Of a stretch of 31,719 bases of DNA, positions 6,264-14,049 are shown piece after piece (positions within the stretch are counted from its first letter, which is position 1; each line of letters begins with the position of its first letter). The notes below the pieces were generated by a model. That model was not told where the DNA came from, did no database searches, and was given only the letters and a program-made list of their open reading frames with translations. This DNA is from an uncultured Faecalibacterium sp. (GTDB lineage: Bacteria; Bacillota; Clostridia; Oscillospirales; Ruminococcaceae), in assembly GCA_934513205.1 (NCBI GenBank), contig CAKSWU010000023.1:1-31719 (forward strand), read 5' to 3'. The translations under genes and the position numbers were made by a program.

Positions 6264-7931
6264 TTATTCTGCTGTTTTTTTCATGGTGCGGGCGCGAATG
6301 ACGCTCAGCACCACCAGCTCCACCACGATGGCCACTGCCAGCAGGATCAGCGAGGTGAGCAGGTTTGCACGGGTGCCCAGCACAGCCTGTGCGGCGCAGG
6401 TGATGATATAGCACACCACCGAACAGCCGGCCGCTGTGATGGCGTAGGGCAGTTGGGTAGACACATGGTTCACATGGCTGCAGTGCGCACCGGCAGAAGC
6501 CATGATGGTGGTGTCCGAGATGGGCGAGCAGTGGTCGCCGCAGACCGCGCCGGACAGGCAGGCGGCAATGGAGATGACCAGCAGCTCACCGTCCGGGAAG
6601 GCGTGGCAGACGATGGGGATCAGGATGGAGAAGGTGCCCCAGGAGGTGCCGGTGGCAAAGGCCAGGAACACTGCCACCATGAAGATGATGACCGGCAGCA
6701 TGTACTGCAGGGCAGAGGCAGAGCCCTTGAGCAGGTTTGCCACATAGTACTTGGCGCCCAGCAGACCGGTCATGCCGGACAGCGTCCATGCCAGCGTCAG
6801 GATCAGCATGGGGCTGACCATGGCCTTGAAGCCCTCGGGGATGCAGGCGGCAAAGTCCTGGAAGGTCATCACCTGACGGACCCGGTAGAACACGAAGGTA
6901 AACAGCAGGGCGATGCTGCTGCCCAGCACCAGACCGGCGGAAGCGTTGCAGTCTGCAAAGGCGGTAATGAAGTCCACGCCCTCAAAGAAGCCGCCGGTGT
7001 AGATCATGCCAAAAATACAGGCTACGATCAGCACCAGCACCGGAGCGATCAGGTCTGCCACATGGCCCGCCGTAGAGCCGCCGTCGTCCACATCGTTGCC
7101 GTAGGGACGGTCCTCGGTGGTGAACAGGTCGCCGTTGATGGCGTTGCGCTCATTGAGCTGCATGGGGCCGAAGTCGGTACCGGTGAAGATGAGGAACAGG
7201 ATCATCACCAGCGTGAGCAGGGCGTAGTAGTTGTAGGGGATGGTGCGCAGGAACATGGTAAAGCCGTTGATGCCGGAGCCTTCCGGTACGCTGGAGGTAA
7301 CGGCAGCCGCCCAGCTGGATACCGGGGCGATGATGCACACCGGCGCAGCGGTGGCGTCGATCAGGTAGGCCAGCTTTGCGCGGGAGATCTTCTGCCGGTC
7401 AGTAACAGGGCGCATGACCGAACCCACGGTCAGGCAGTTGAAGTAGTCGTCCACGAAGATCAGCACGCCCAGCAGCAGGGTGGCGAACTGTGCGCCCGCC
7501 CGGGTGTGGATATGGGTGGATGCCCAGTGGCCAAAGGCGGCGGAGCCGCCTGCCTTGTTCATCAGGGCTACCAGAATGCCCAGCATGACCAGAAACACCA
7601 GAATGCCCACGTTGCTGCTGTCCGACAGCTTTGCCACCATGCCGCCTTCCTCGTTGAAGAACAGGGTGTTGATGGCAAGCTCCAGATTGCCGTTGGCGTA
7701 CAGCAGCGCACCGGACGCAATGCCCACCAGCAGGGAGGTATACACCTCCTTGGTGTTCAGCGCCAGCACGATGGCGATGACCGGCGGCAGCAGCGAAAAG
7801 ATGGTGCTGTACACCGAACAGGTGTAGGTGGACGGGTCGGCGATCTTGCCGGGAGTGACTGCCGTGCACCACAGCAGCAGCGCAAACACCAGCAGCGCAC
7901 CGAACCATGACAGGTTCTTGTTGTTTTTCAT
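6264..7931 (-). CDS. Na+/H+ antiporter, NhaC family
   Basis: A 555-residue membrane protein with about eleven or twelve hydrophobic segments. Family landmarks include the conserved helix pair around LLLGVLIFVDDYFNCLTVGS, the block KLAYLIDATAAPVCIIAPVSSW, and GTSWGTFSILIPI followed by SGAVCGDHCSPISDTTIMAS near the C-terminus. These are typical of NhaC-type antiporters, which exchange cytoplasmic Na+ for protons or, in some members, swap dicarboxylates or amino acids. I chose the ATG at 7931 (GAGGG upstream); an in-frame start 13 codons earlier has no good site. The MarR regulator lies downstream. Sodium/proton exchange is the family default; the true substrate is not settled by sequence. Confidence 0.9.
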   Translation of the reverse strand: MKNNKNLSWFGALLVFALLLWCTAVTPGKIADPSTYTCSVYSTIFSLLPPVIAIVLALNTKEVYTSLLVGIASGALLYANGNLELAINTLFFNEEGGMVAKLSDSSNVGILVFLVMLGILVALMNKAGGSAAFGHWASTHIHTRAGAQFATLLLGVLIFVDDYFNCLTVGSVMRPVTDRQKISRAKLAYLIDATAAPVCIIAPVSSWAAAVTSSVPEGSGINGFTMFLRTIPYNYYALLTLVMILFLIFTGTDFGPMQLNERNAINGDLFTTEDRPYGNDVDDGGSTAGHVADLIAPVLVLIVACIFGMIYTGGFFEGVDFITAFADCNASAGLVLGSSIALLFTFVFYRVRQVMTFQDFAACIPEGFKAMVSPMLILTLAWTLSGMTGLLGAKYYVANLLKGSASALQYMLPVIIFMVAVFLAFATGTSWGTFSILIPIVCHAFPDGELLVISIAACLSGAVCGDHCSPISDTTIMASAGAHCSHVNHVSTQLPYAITAAGCSVVCYIITCAAQAVLGTRANLLTSLILLAVAIVVELVVLSVIRARTMKKTAE

Positions 7932-8010
7932 AACGATCCCTCTTTTTTCAATGCAGCGGTCATGCATCACCGCCCCCTGCCGGGGAAAACTATCCCACAG
8001 GAGACAGGGG

Positions 8011-8184
8011 GTGTGGACCGCGCCGGATTATAAAACGATGTACTTTGAGCTGTTCCGTGCCAGCGCGCAGGCAGTGCAGCTTTTGCAGCAGGCCCAGCAG
8101 CGTGCCGAACAGCAGCTGCTGGAAGCCGACCCGCCGCCGCTGCGGCTGGAACGGAAGGAAACGGAACGGCAGGACGACCCCTGA
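8011..8184 (+). CDS. Small hypothetical protein (DYKxMYxxLF type)
   Basis: A 57-residue ORF starting at GTG 8011, with AGGAGA 7 nt upstream; an internal ATG at 8038 would give 48 residues. The N-terminal pattern Asp-Tyr-Lys-x-Met-Tyr-x-x-Leu-Phe followed by a Gln/Ala-rich amphipathic helix (VQLLQQAQQRAEQQLLEA) resembles short proteins of unknown function seen in clostridial genomes and their mobile elements. The C-terminus is charged. It is transcribed away from the antiporter gene. The good ribosome binding site and helical pattern argue that it is real; no function can be given. Confidence 0.55.
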   Translation: MWTAPDYKTMYFELFRASAQAVQLLQQAQQRAEQQLLEADPPPLRLERKETERQDDP

Positions 8185-8201
8185 ACGGGCACGGTCTGCC
8201 G

Positions 8202-8591
8202 TCAGCCTTTCTTTGCTTCGGCCTTGGCGGCGAACTTTTCGTTGTTGATGACGAAGCGCTCGTGAGTGCCGCCGCCCACAGTGCCCTTCTCGTCGTGCAG
8301 GGTCACCTTGAAGGTCAGCTTGCGGCCTTCTACCGCCACCAGCTCGCTCTCACAGGTCACGGTCATGCCCACAGGGGTGGGAGCGGTGTGCTCCAGCTCC
8401 AGCTTGGTGCCCACCGAGCCATTGCCTTCGCCCAGTGCGTCAGCCACGCTCATCCAGCAGGTCTTTTCTGCCAGCGCCACCAGTGCAGGGGTGGCAAAGA
8501 CATTCAGTGTGCCGCTGCCCATCGTTTTGGCGGTGTTGGCCTCAGTGACGAGCACGCTCTGCTCGCCGCGGATTCCGGTTTCCAGTGTCAT
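8202..8591 (-). CDS. Hotdog-fold thioesterase, FlK (fluoroacetyl-CoA thioesterase) family
   Basis: A 129-residue single hotdog domain. The family's catalytic triad can be placed at Thr34 (FATPALV), Glu42 (ALAEKTC) and His68 (ELEHTAPTPVGM), and GSVGTKLELEH matches the conserved central strand. FlK itself hydrolyses fluoroacetyl-CoA; most relatives in gut bacteria have unknown acyl-CoA substrates and are annotated only as thioesterase family. The start at 8591 has GAGAGGAG upstream. It is transcribed alone, convergent with the small ORF at 8011-8184. A general housekeeping acyl-CoA hydrolase is as likely as a detoxifying role. Confidence 0.82.
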   Translation of the reverse strand: MTLETGIRGEQSVLVTEANTAKTMGSGTLNVFATPALVALAEKTCWMSVADALGEGNGSVGTKLELEHTAPTPVGMTVTCESELVAVEGRKLTFKVTLHDEKGTVGGGTHERFVINNEKFAAKAEAKKG

Positions 8592-8980
8592 ATACTTTCT
8601 CCTCTCCATATTTTTGCCGTTTGGGCAAAATGCTACTTATATAAGATACCACACTTTGCGTCTGAACGCACCCTGTTTTGTGTTTTTTCTGCAAAAGATC
8701 TGTTGTTTCCGGCGTTTTCGTCCCGGAACAGGGCAGGGTGCCCATAACATTGCACCTTTTGTCCATCTTTGAAGCAAAACCGGCAGGTCCCGCGCAGACT
8801 TTGCCGTCCGGCACAGGCACACAGCCCAGACGCCTGCGCGGGCCAGCGGAAGTTCTCCCCTCCTCTGTCTTCCCCCGCCCGAAAACGCAGTCTGTTTGCA
8901 GATCAAAATCGCATCTTTTTTGCGTTTTGCGGTCCATTTCATCAATTTTGCCGGGATGCTGAAAATCTGTGCAAAAAGCC
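8592..8980. other. Long intergenic stretch without a recognised gene
   Basis: Between the thioesterase start and the metal-operon promoter I see no ORF with a ribosome binding site. On the minus strand near 8640-8650 there is an AT-rich TATATAAG-like block that could be the thioesterase promoter. The overlapping short frames here have no protein character. Confidence 0.5.
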
Positions 8981-9009
8981 TTGACAGGGCGCAGTCTGCG
9001 TGATACTAT
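8981..9009 (+). promoter_or_regulatory. Promoter of the metal-resistance operon
   Basis: Consensus TTGACA (8981-8986), a 17-bp spacer and TACTAT (9004-9009), just ahead of the operator-like palindrome at 9024-9039. Confidence 0.8.
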
Positions 9010-9023
9010 GAACGCATGAACAA

Positions 9024-9039
9024 GTGCTCACATGAGCAC
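9024..9039. promoter_or_regulatory. Putative ArsR-family operator
   Basis: A perfect 7-bp inverted repeat, GTGCTCA and TGAGCAC, separated by CA. It lies around +8 to +24 of the predicted transcript, between the promoter and the ribosome binding site of the ArsR-type gene. The position fits autorepression by that protein. Confidence 0.6.
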
Positions 9040-9059
9040 AACAAGAAAGGAGTGCTTCC

Positions 9060-9383
9060 ATGACCGGACTGGAACAAACTGCTCCCCAACCTGTGGAAAT
9101 GCCGGATGACGAAGTGCTGTACGAGCTGGCAGACCTGTTCCGGGTGTTTGGCGATTCCACCCGCATCAAGATCCTGTATGCTCTGCACGACAGCGAGCTT
9201 TGCGTGCAGGACATCGCCGATGCTGTGCAGCTGAGCCAGTCGGCGGTGAGCCATCAGCTGCGGGTGCTCAAGGACTGCAAGCTGGTGCGGTTCCGCCGGG
9301 AGGGCAAGACTGTTTTCTACGCACTGGACGATGACCATGTGCGCAGCATCCTCTCCATGGGGATGGATCATATCGAAGAATAA
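9060..9383 (+). CDS. ArsR/SmtB-family metal-sensing repressor
   Basis: A 107-residue winged-helix repressor (DNA-binding helix VQLSQSAVSHQLRVLK at about 56-71). The C-terminal helix carries Asp91, His93, Asp103 and His104 (DDHVRSILSMGMDH), arranged like the alpha-5 zinc site of CzrA/SmtB sensors. Only one cysteine (Cys48 in ELCVQD) is at the alpha-3 position, where cadmium/lead sensors such as CadC have Cys-x-Cys. This argues for zinc, and less for cadmium or lead, as inducer. The first gene of the operon with the HMA protein and P-type ATPase, it is expected to repress its own promoter through 9024-9039. AGAAAGGAG precedes the ATG. Confidence 0.9.
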   Translation: MTGLEQTAPQPVEMPDDEVLYELADLFRVFGDSTRIKILYALHDSELCVQDIADAVQLSQSAVSHQLRVLKDCKLVRFRREGKTVFYALDDDHVRSILSMGMDHIEE

Positions 9384-9424
9384 CCGGGCACACGCCCGCA
9401 CAAAAAGAAAGGCTGGTACTTATT

Positions 9425-9646
9425 ATGAAAAAGACCTACAAGATCGAAGTGGACTGCGCCAACTGCGCCCAGAAGATGGAGGATGCCGCCAACACCGTTT
9501 CCGGTGTGGAAAAGGCGACCGTCAGCTTTATGACCCAGAAGATGAAGGTGGAGTTCGCCGAGGGTGCCGACCCCCACGCCACCATGGAGAATGTGCTGTC
9601 TGCCTGCAAAAAGGTGGAGGACGACTGCGAGATCTTTGATATCTGA
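9425..9646 (+). CDS. Free-standing heavy-metal-associated (HMA) domain protein
   Basis: A 73-residue single HMA domain (ferredoxin-like fold). The metal-binding motif is Cys12-Ala-Asn-Cys15 (VDCANCAQKM), close to the N-terminus as in metallochaperones and in N-terminal domains of P1B ATPases. The loop has Asp before the first Cys in place of Met (GMxCxxC in copper proteins), as in zinc/cadmium-type domains. It lies 41 bp after the ArsR gene and before a P-type ATPase that lacks its own HMA domain. It probably delivers metal to, or regulates, that pump. It has two further cysteines at 60 and 67. Confidence 0.9.
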   Translation: MKKTYKIEVDCANCAQKMEDAANTVSGVEKATVSFMTQKMKVEFAEGADPHATMENVLSACKKVEDDCEIFDI

Positions 9647-9653
9647 TGCGCCA

Positions 9654-9693
9654 AAAAGCTCTCCCGGTCGGCTCTGACCGGGAGAGCTTTTCT
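9654..9693 (+). terminator. Terminator or attenuator inside the metal locus
   Basis: A 16-bp perfect stem (AAAAGCTCTCCCGGTC and its complement) with a 6-nt loop and TTTTCT after it. It separates the arsR-HMA pair from the ATPase gene, so ATPase expression depends on read-through or on a further promoter. Confidence 0.8.
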
Positions 9694-9699
9694 GTGGAA

Positions 9700-9872
9700 A
9701 GATTCGGCGGTTTTCAACAATTTCCACCGGGTTTTCCACGTTCCTTGCGGAAAAGTCCAAAATCAGACGTGAAAAAGTGGGTTTCTGCCGGAAAAACCGT
9801 GTGGAAAACCCGGGCAAAACTGTGAAATTCCAGTTTTTCTGGGGAAAACCTGTTGAATCCCATGTCCGTACC
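9700..9872. repeat. Long imperfect inverted repeat before the P-type ATPase gene
   Basis: A perfect 13-bp arm, CCGGGTTTTCCAC (9727-9739), recurs inverted as GTGGAAAACCCGG (9801-9813). Similarity continues outward, with variants of TTTTCAACA/TGTTGAA and TTTCCAC/GTGGAAA near both ends. The whole 170 bp could fold into one long hairpin or serve as several half-sites. No ORF is inside. The TTTTCCAC units resemble degenerate DnaA boxes, but none matches TTATCCACA. Confidence 0.6.
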
Positions 9873-9894
9873 CCGAAACAAAAGGAGTTTTTGT

Positions 9895-11787
9895 ATGAAC
9901 AAAAAGCAGAAAAAGGCCCTGTACCGCATCCTCATCGCGCTGGCGCTGGTGGTGGTGCTCCGGCTTGTGCCCGCGTTCCCCGCGCCGGTGGAGCTGGCGC
10001 TGTACTGCATCCCCTACCTTGTGGTGGGCTGGGACGTGCTGCGCAAGGCGCTGAAAGGCATCAAGAACCGCCAGCCCTTTGACGAGTGCTTTCTGATGGC
10101 AGTTGCCACCGTGGGCGCGTTTGCACTGGGCGATTATGTGGAGGGCTGCGCCGTTATCATCTTCTACCAGATCGGCGAGCTGTTCCAGAGCGTCGCCGTG
10201 GGCAAGAGCCGCCAGAGCATTGCCAGCCTGATGGACATTCGCCCGGACTACGCCAACATCGAGGGTGAGGACGGCAAGCTGGAACAGGTGGACCCGGACG
10301 AGGTCGAGGTGGGCACGGTCATCGTGGTGCAGCCCGGCGAGCGGGTGCCCATTGACGGCGTCATCGTGGAGGGCGCATCTGCCCTGAACACCGCCGCCCT
10401 GACCGGCGAAAGCCTGCCCCGGGACGTGAACGCCGGGGACGAGGTCATCAGCGGCTGCGTGAATATGACCGGCCTGCTGAAGGTGCGCACCACCAAGGAG
10501 TTCGGGGAATCCACCGTTTCCAAGATCCTGGACCTTGTGGAAAATTCCAGCATGAAAAAAGCCCGCGCCGAGAACTTTATCACCCGCTTTGCCCGGGTGT
10601 ATACCCCCGCCGTGTGTTACAGTGCGCTGGCGCTGGCGGTGCTGCCGCCGGTGGTGCTGATGCTGCTGGGCCAGCCCGCCCGCTTTGGGGACTGGCTCTA
10701 CCGCGCCCTGACCTTCCTCGTCATCAGCTGCCCCTGTGCGCTGGTCATCTCCATTCCCCTGAGCTTCTTTGGCGGAATTGGCGGCGCGTCCGCCTGCGGC
10801 ATTCTGGTCAAAGGCTCCACCTATCTGGAGGAGCTGGCCCGCACCGGTGTGGTGGTGTTCGATAAGACCGGCACCCTGACGCAGGGCAGCTTTCAGGTCA
10901 CCGGCATCCACCCGGCCGAGGGCGTGACCGATGCCGCGCTGGTGGAGGCCGCTGCGCTGGCGGAAAGCTGGTCCAAGCACCCCATCTCCCTGAGCATCAA
11001 AGCCGCCTACGGCAAGCCCATTGATGCTGCCCGGGTCACGGACGTGCAGGAGCTGGGCGGTCATGGCGTCACCGCCAAGGTGGACGGCAGAGACGTTGCC
11101 GCCGGCAACGCCCGCCTGATGGAAAAGCTGGGCCTGACGGTGCCCGAGGTGCAGCAGACCGGCACCATCGTCCACGTTGCCGTGGAGGGCCGCTACGCGG
11201 GCTATCTGCTCATTGCAGACGTGGTCAAGCCCCACAGCGCCGCCGCCATCCGGGGCCTGAAGGACGCAGGCGTGCGCAAAACGGTCATGCTGACCGGCGA
11301 TGCCGAGCCGGTGGCGAAGGCGGTCAGTCAGCAGCTGGGTCTGGACGAGTACCATGCGGGTCTGCTGCCCGGGGACAAGGTGGACCAGATCGAAAAACTG
11401 CTTGCCGAAAAGCATCCTCGGGAGAATCTGGCTTTTGTGGGAGACGGCATCAACGATGCGCCGGTGCTCTCCCGGGCCGATGTGGGCATTGCCATGGGCG
11501 CGCTGGGTTCGGACGCTGCCATTGAAGCTGCCGACGTGGTGCTGATGGACGACGACCCCGCCAAGATCGCCCTTGCCATGCGCATCGCCCGCCGGACCCT
11601 GCGCATCGTCTACCAGAACATCGTGTTTGCGCTGGCCGTCAAGTTCGCCTGTCTGGTGCTGGGCGCTCTGGGCATCGCAAACATGTGGACCGCCATCTTT
11701 GCGGACGTGGGCGTCATGGTTCTGGCAGTGCTCAACGCCACCCGCGCGCTGTATACCCGGGATCTGGCCAAGAAAAACCAGAGTTGA
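9895..11787 (+). CDS. Heavy-metal translocating P-type ATPase (P1B, zinc/cadmium type)
   Basis: A 630-residue P1B ATPase that exports soft metal cations using ATP. Motifs: TGES actuator (170-173), Cys-Pro-Cys metal site in TM6 (279-281), DKTGTLT with phosphorylated Asp323, SKHP (360-363), GDGINDAP (516-523), and TM8 FADVG with Asp604, which marks the Zn/Cd/Pb subgroup (ZntA/CadA). It has no N-terminal HMA domain; the gene at 9425-9646 supplies one as a separate protein. I chose the ATG at 9895 because AAAGGAG lies 8 nt upstream, and not an upstream in-frame ATG at 9853 without a site. It is separated from the regulator pair by a hairpin terminator and a long inverted repeat. Confidence 0.95.
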   Translation: MNKKQKKALYRILIALALVVVLRLVPAFPAPVELALYCIPYLVVGWDVLRKALKGIKNRQPFDECFLMAVATVGAFALGDYVEGCAVIIFYQIGELFQSVAVGKSRQSIASLMDIRPDYANIEGEDGKLEQVDPDEVEVGTVIVVQPGERVPIDGVIVEGASALNTAALTGESLPRDVNAGDEVISGCVNMTGLLKVRTTKEFGESTVSKILDLVENSSMKKARAENFITRFARVYTPAVCYSALALAVLPPVVLMLLGQPARFGDWLYRALTFLVISCPCALVISIPLSFFGGIGGASACGILVKGSTYLEELARTGVVVFDKTGTLTQGSFQVTGIHPAEGVTDAALVEAAALAESWSKHPISLSIKAAYGKPIDAARVTDVQELGGHGVTAKVDGRDVAAGNARLMEKLGLTVPEVQQTGTIVHVAVEGRYAGYLLIADVVKPHSAAAIRGLKDAGVRKTVMLTGDAEPVAKAVSQQLGLDEYHAGLLPGDKVDQIEKLLAEKHPRENLAFVGDGINDAPVLSRADVGIAMGALGSDAAIEAADVVLMDDDPAKIALAMRIARRTLRIVYQNIVFALAVKFACLVLGALGIANMWTAIFADVGVMVLAVLNATRALYTRDLAKKNQS

Positions 11788-11835
11788 TCTCCCCCCTCGG
11801 GGCAGAGCCTTCCGGTTTTCAGGGCGATGATGCAA

Positions 11836-11873
11836 AAAAGCACCCGCAGCGAGCTGCCGCCGCGGGTGCTTTT
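11836..11873. terminator. Bidirectional terminator between convergent genes
   Basis: AAAGCACCCGC (11837-11847) pairs with GCGGGTGCTTT (11862-11872), with A and T runs on the two sides. It serves the ATPase gene on + and the FAD oxidoreductase gene on -. Confidence 0.85.
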
Positions 11874-11898
11874 CCTGTTTTTTTCTGCCGCCTTGCTC

Positions 11899-13305
11899 TT
11901 AGCAGCCTTCTTTTTCTGCCAGCTTGCGGCCCATCAGAACGCCCATGACCGATGCCATCATCAGCCCGCGCGTCCAGCCGGAGGAGTCGCCTAAGCAGTG
12001 CAGACCCCGGATGTTGGTGTCAAGGTTCTCGTCCATCTTCACCTTGTTGGAGTAGAACTTCAGCTCCGGGCTGTACAGCAGCGTCTCGTTGGCGGCAAAG
12101 CCGGGCACGACCATGTCCAGCATCTTGATGAACTCGATGATGTTGGTCATGGCGCGGTAGGGCATGGCGGCGGTGATATCGCCGGCCACGGCATCCTTCA
12201 ACGTGGGCTTGACGTTAGACTGTGCCAGCTCCTTCTGCCAGGTGCGCTTGCCGTCCAGAATGTCGCCGTAGCGCTGCACCATGATGTGCCCTGCACCCAG
12301 CATGTTGGTCAGCTCGCCCACCTTCTGGGCATAGGCGATGGGCTGGTTGAAGGGCTCGGTGAAGTTGTGGGACACCAGAATGGCAAGGTTGGTGTTGTTG
12401 CTCTTTTTTTCCTTAAAGCTGTGACCGTTGACCACAGCAAGGTCGTTGTCGTAGTTTTCCTGCGCCACAAAGCCGCCGGGGTTCTGGCAGAAGGTGCGCA
12501 CCTTGTTCTTCCAGGGCTTCGGGTAGCCGATGAGCTTGGACTCATACAGCACCTTGTTCACCTTTTCCATCACCTCATTGCGGCACTCCACACGCACGCC
12601 GATGTCCACTGTGCCGGGCTTGTGGGCGATGTGGTGCTCTGCGCAGAGCTTTTCCAGCCAGTCTGCGCCGCGGCGTCCGGTGCCGATGACCACCTCGTCT
12701 GCATACACAGGCAGCAGGCTGTCGCCGTCCTTCAGCAGCACGCCCTTGCAGCCGTCCTCTTCCAGAATGATGTTCTCGCACTCGGTGTTGAAACGCATCT
12801 CCACGCCGCTGTCCGCCAGATAGTTCTGGATGGCAAGATACAGCTCCTGCGCCTTCTCGGTGCCCAGATGGCGGATGGGGCAGTCCACCAGCTTCAGACC
12901 TGCGTGGATGGCGTTTTTGCGGATCTCCTTGATGTCCTCGCCGGTGTAGATGCCCTCCACATGGGGGTCGGCACCGAACTCCAGATAGATCTTATCGGTG
13001 TAGTCGATGAGCTGCTGCGCAAACTCCTCCCCGATGAGGGTGGGCAGGTCGCCACCTACCTCGTAGGAAAGGCTCAGCTTGCCGTCCGAGAACGCGCCCG
13101 CACCGGAAAAGCCGGTGGTGATGGCGCAGGTGGGGCGGCAGTTGACGCAGTGGCCTACCTCTGCCTTGGGGCAGTGGCGCTTTTCCACCGGCTTGCCCTT
13201 TTCCACCAGCAGCATCTTCTTTTTGCTGCCGCGGCGCAGCAGCTCCACAGCGGTAAAGATGCCGGCAGGGCCCGCACCCACGATGATCAGATCGTACTTT
13301 TCCAT
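11899..13305 (-). CDS. NAD(P)/FAD-dependent oxidoreductase (COG2509-like)
   Basis: A 468-residue flavoprotein. The N-terminus has the Rossmann dinucleotide-binding motif Gly10-Ala-Gly-Pro-Ala-Gly15 (DLIIVGAGPAGIFTA), and a second FAD-contact motif lies at the C-terminus (GLHCLGDSSGWTRGL). A cysteine-rich stretch near residues 45-60 (HCPKAEVGHCVNCRPTC) is typical of this uncharacterised group of FAD dehydrogenases, and the middle has GTGRRGADWLEKL. The electron donor and substrate are unknown. It is the last gene of a minus-strand operon after a MATE exporter and a DUF308 protein (34-bp gap). The start is set by AAGGAAA before the ATG at 13305. Confidence 0.88.
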   Translation of the reverse strand: MEKYDLIIVGAGPAGIFTAVELLRRGSKKKMLLVEKGKPVEKRHCPKAEVGHCVNCRPTCAITTGFSGAGAFSDGKLSLSYEVGGDLPTLIGEEFAQQLIDYTDKIYLEFGADPHVEGIYTGEDIKEIRKNAIHAGLKLVDCPIRHLGTEKAQELYLAIQNYLADSGVEMRFNTECENIILEEDGCKGVLLKDGDSLLPVYADEVVIGTGRRGADWLEKLCAEHHIAHKPGTVDIGVRVECRNEVMEKVNKVLYESKLIGYPKPWKNKVRTFCQNPGGFVAQENYDNDLAVVNGHSFKEKKSNNTNLAILVSHNFTEPFNQPIAYAQKVGELTNMLGAGHIMVQRYGDILDGKRTWQKELAQSNVKPTLKDAVAGDITAAMPYRAMTNIIEFIKMLDMVVPGFAANETLLYSPELKFYSNKVKMDENLDTNIRGLHCLGDSSGWTRGLMMASVMGVLMGRKLAEKEGC

Positions 13306-13339
13306 GATTTTGTTTTTTCCTTTCTATTTTGACAGGGGC

Positions 13340-14044
13340 TCACCCCTGCTCCTCCTGCTCCACAGTGGCGCTCTCGTCCACATGGTCCAACTCTACGGCA
13401 GTGGCTTCTGCATCGGTGCGGGTCACGTCCGGGGCGACAACGCCATCGCCGTTCAGGTCCGTGCCGGTGATGGACTCCAGCACAGACTGGGTCTCCGGGT
13501 GCAGCTTTGCAAAGCGGCGCACCGCCAGCACCGTGTACAGGGCACTGAGCAGATTGATGGCACCCTCCACGATCAGGATGACGCCAATGGCCATCACCAG
13601 CGTCTCCATGGCACCGAAGGGGTTGGCGATGAGCACCACGCCCAGCACCACGCTGAGCACCGGCAGCAGCAGAAAGCCCTTCCAGCTGTCGTAGCCGCAG
13701 CGGCGCAGGTCCAAGGCGTTCTGCACCCGTCCAATGGCGTCAAAGATGACGAACAGGCCGAACACGATGGGCAGGATGCTGACCACCACATCGCTGCGCA
13801 GCAGCAGAAAAACGCCCAGCGCAAGGCACACAAGGCCGGAGATCAGGGTCAGCTGGCTCTGGAACACGCCGCGCTCCACCACAAAATAGCGGATCAGCTG
13901 CACGGCTGCGCAGGCCAGCACCACGCCGCCCAGCGCATAGCAGACGATGTTCAGAGCCGTGCCGGGCTTCATCACCAGAAACACGCCCAGACCAACGTAC
14001 AGCAGGCTCATAAAGACCAGATTCCACTTCAGTTTTTTTACCAT
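13340..14044 (-). CDS. DUF308 (HdeD-like) membrane protein with EF-hand-like tail
   Basis: A 234-residue protein with about six hydrophobic helices, including a first helix (NLVFMSLLYVGLGVFLV) and paired LVCLALGVFLLL and SVVLGVVLIANPFGAME segments. This is the two-times-three-helix plan of DUF308/HdeD proteins, some of which are linked to acid resistance. After the last helix is a soluble acidic tail with an EF-hand-like loop (Asp196-Leu-Asn198-Gly-Asp200-Gly201, ending Asp206), which could bind calcium. I chose the ATG at 14044, 5 nt after the MATE stop, since AAAGGAAAGGA fits it better than a GTG three codons upstream. The operon context gives no clear function. Confidence 0.8.
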   Translation of the reverse strand: MVKKLKWNLVFMSLLYVGLGVFLVMKPGTALNIVCYALGGVVLACAAVQLIRYFVVERGVFQSQLTLISGLVCLALGVFLLLRSDVVVSILPIVFGLFVIFDAIGRVQNALDLRRCGYDSWKGFLLLPVLSVVLGVVLIANPFGAMETLVMAIGVILIVEGAINLLSALYTVLAVRRFAKLHPETQSVLESITGTDLNGDGVVAPDVTRTDAEATAVELDHVDESATVEQEEQG

Positions 14045-14049
14045 AGAGA

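Noticed and set aside
5262..7910. An 882-codon open frame on the plus strand
   Set aside because: It is the antisense shadow of the NhaC antiporter and MarR genes in GC-rich DNA, with His/Gln/Gly-rich composition and no ribosome binding site.
9720..9870. TTTTCCAC repeats as a DnaA-box cluster or replication origin
   Set aside because: No copy matches TTATCCACA, no dnaA/dnaN or replication initiator gene is near, and the units pair with each other as an inverted repeat.
9763..11835. A 690-codon open frame on the minus strand
   Set aside because: Antisense shadow of the P-type ATPase gene; the composition is His/Gly/Gln-rich and there is no motif of any family.
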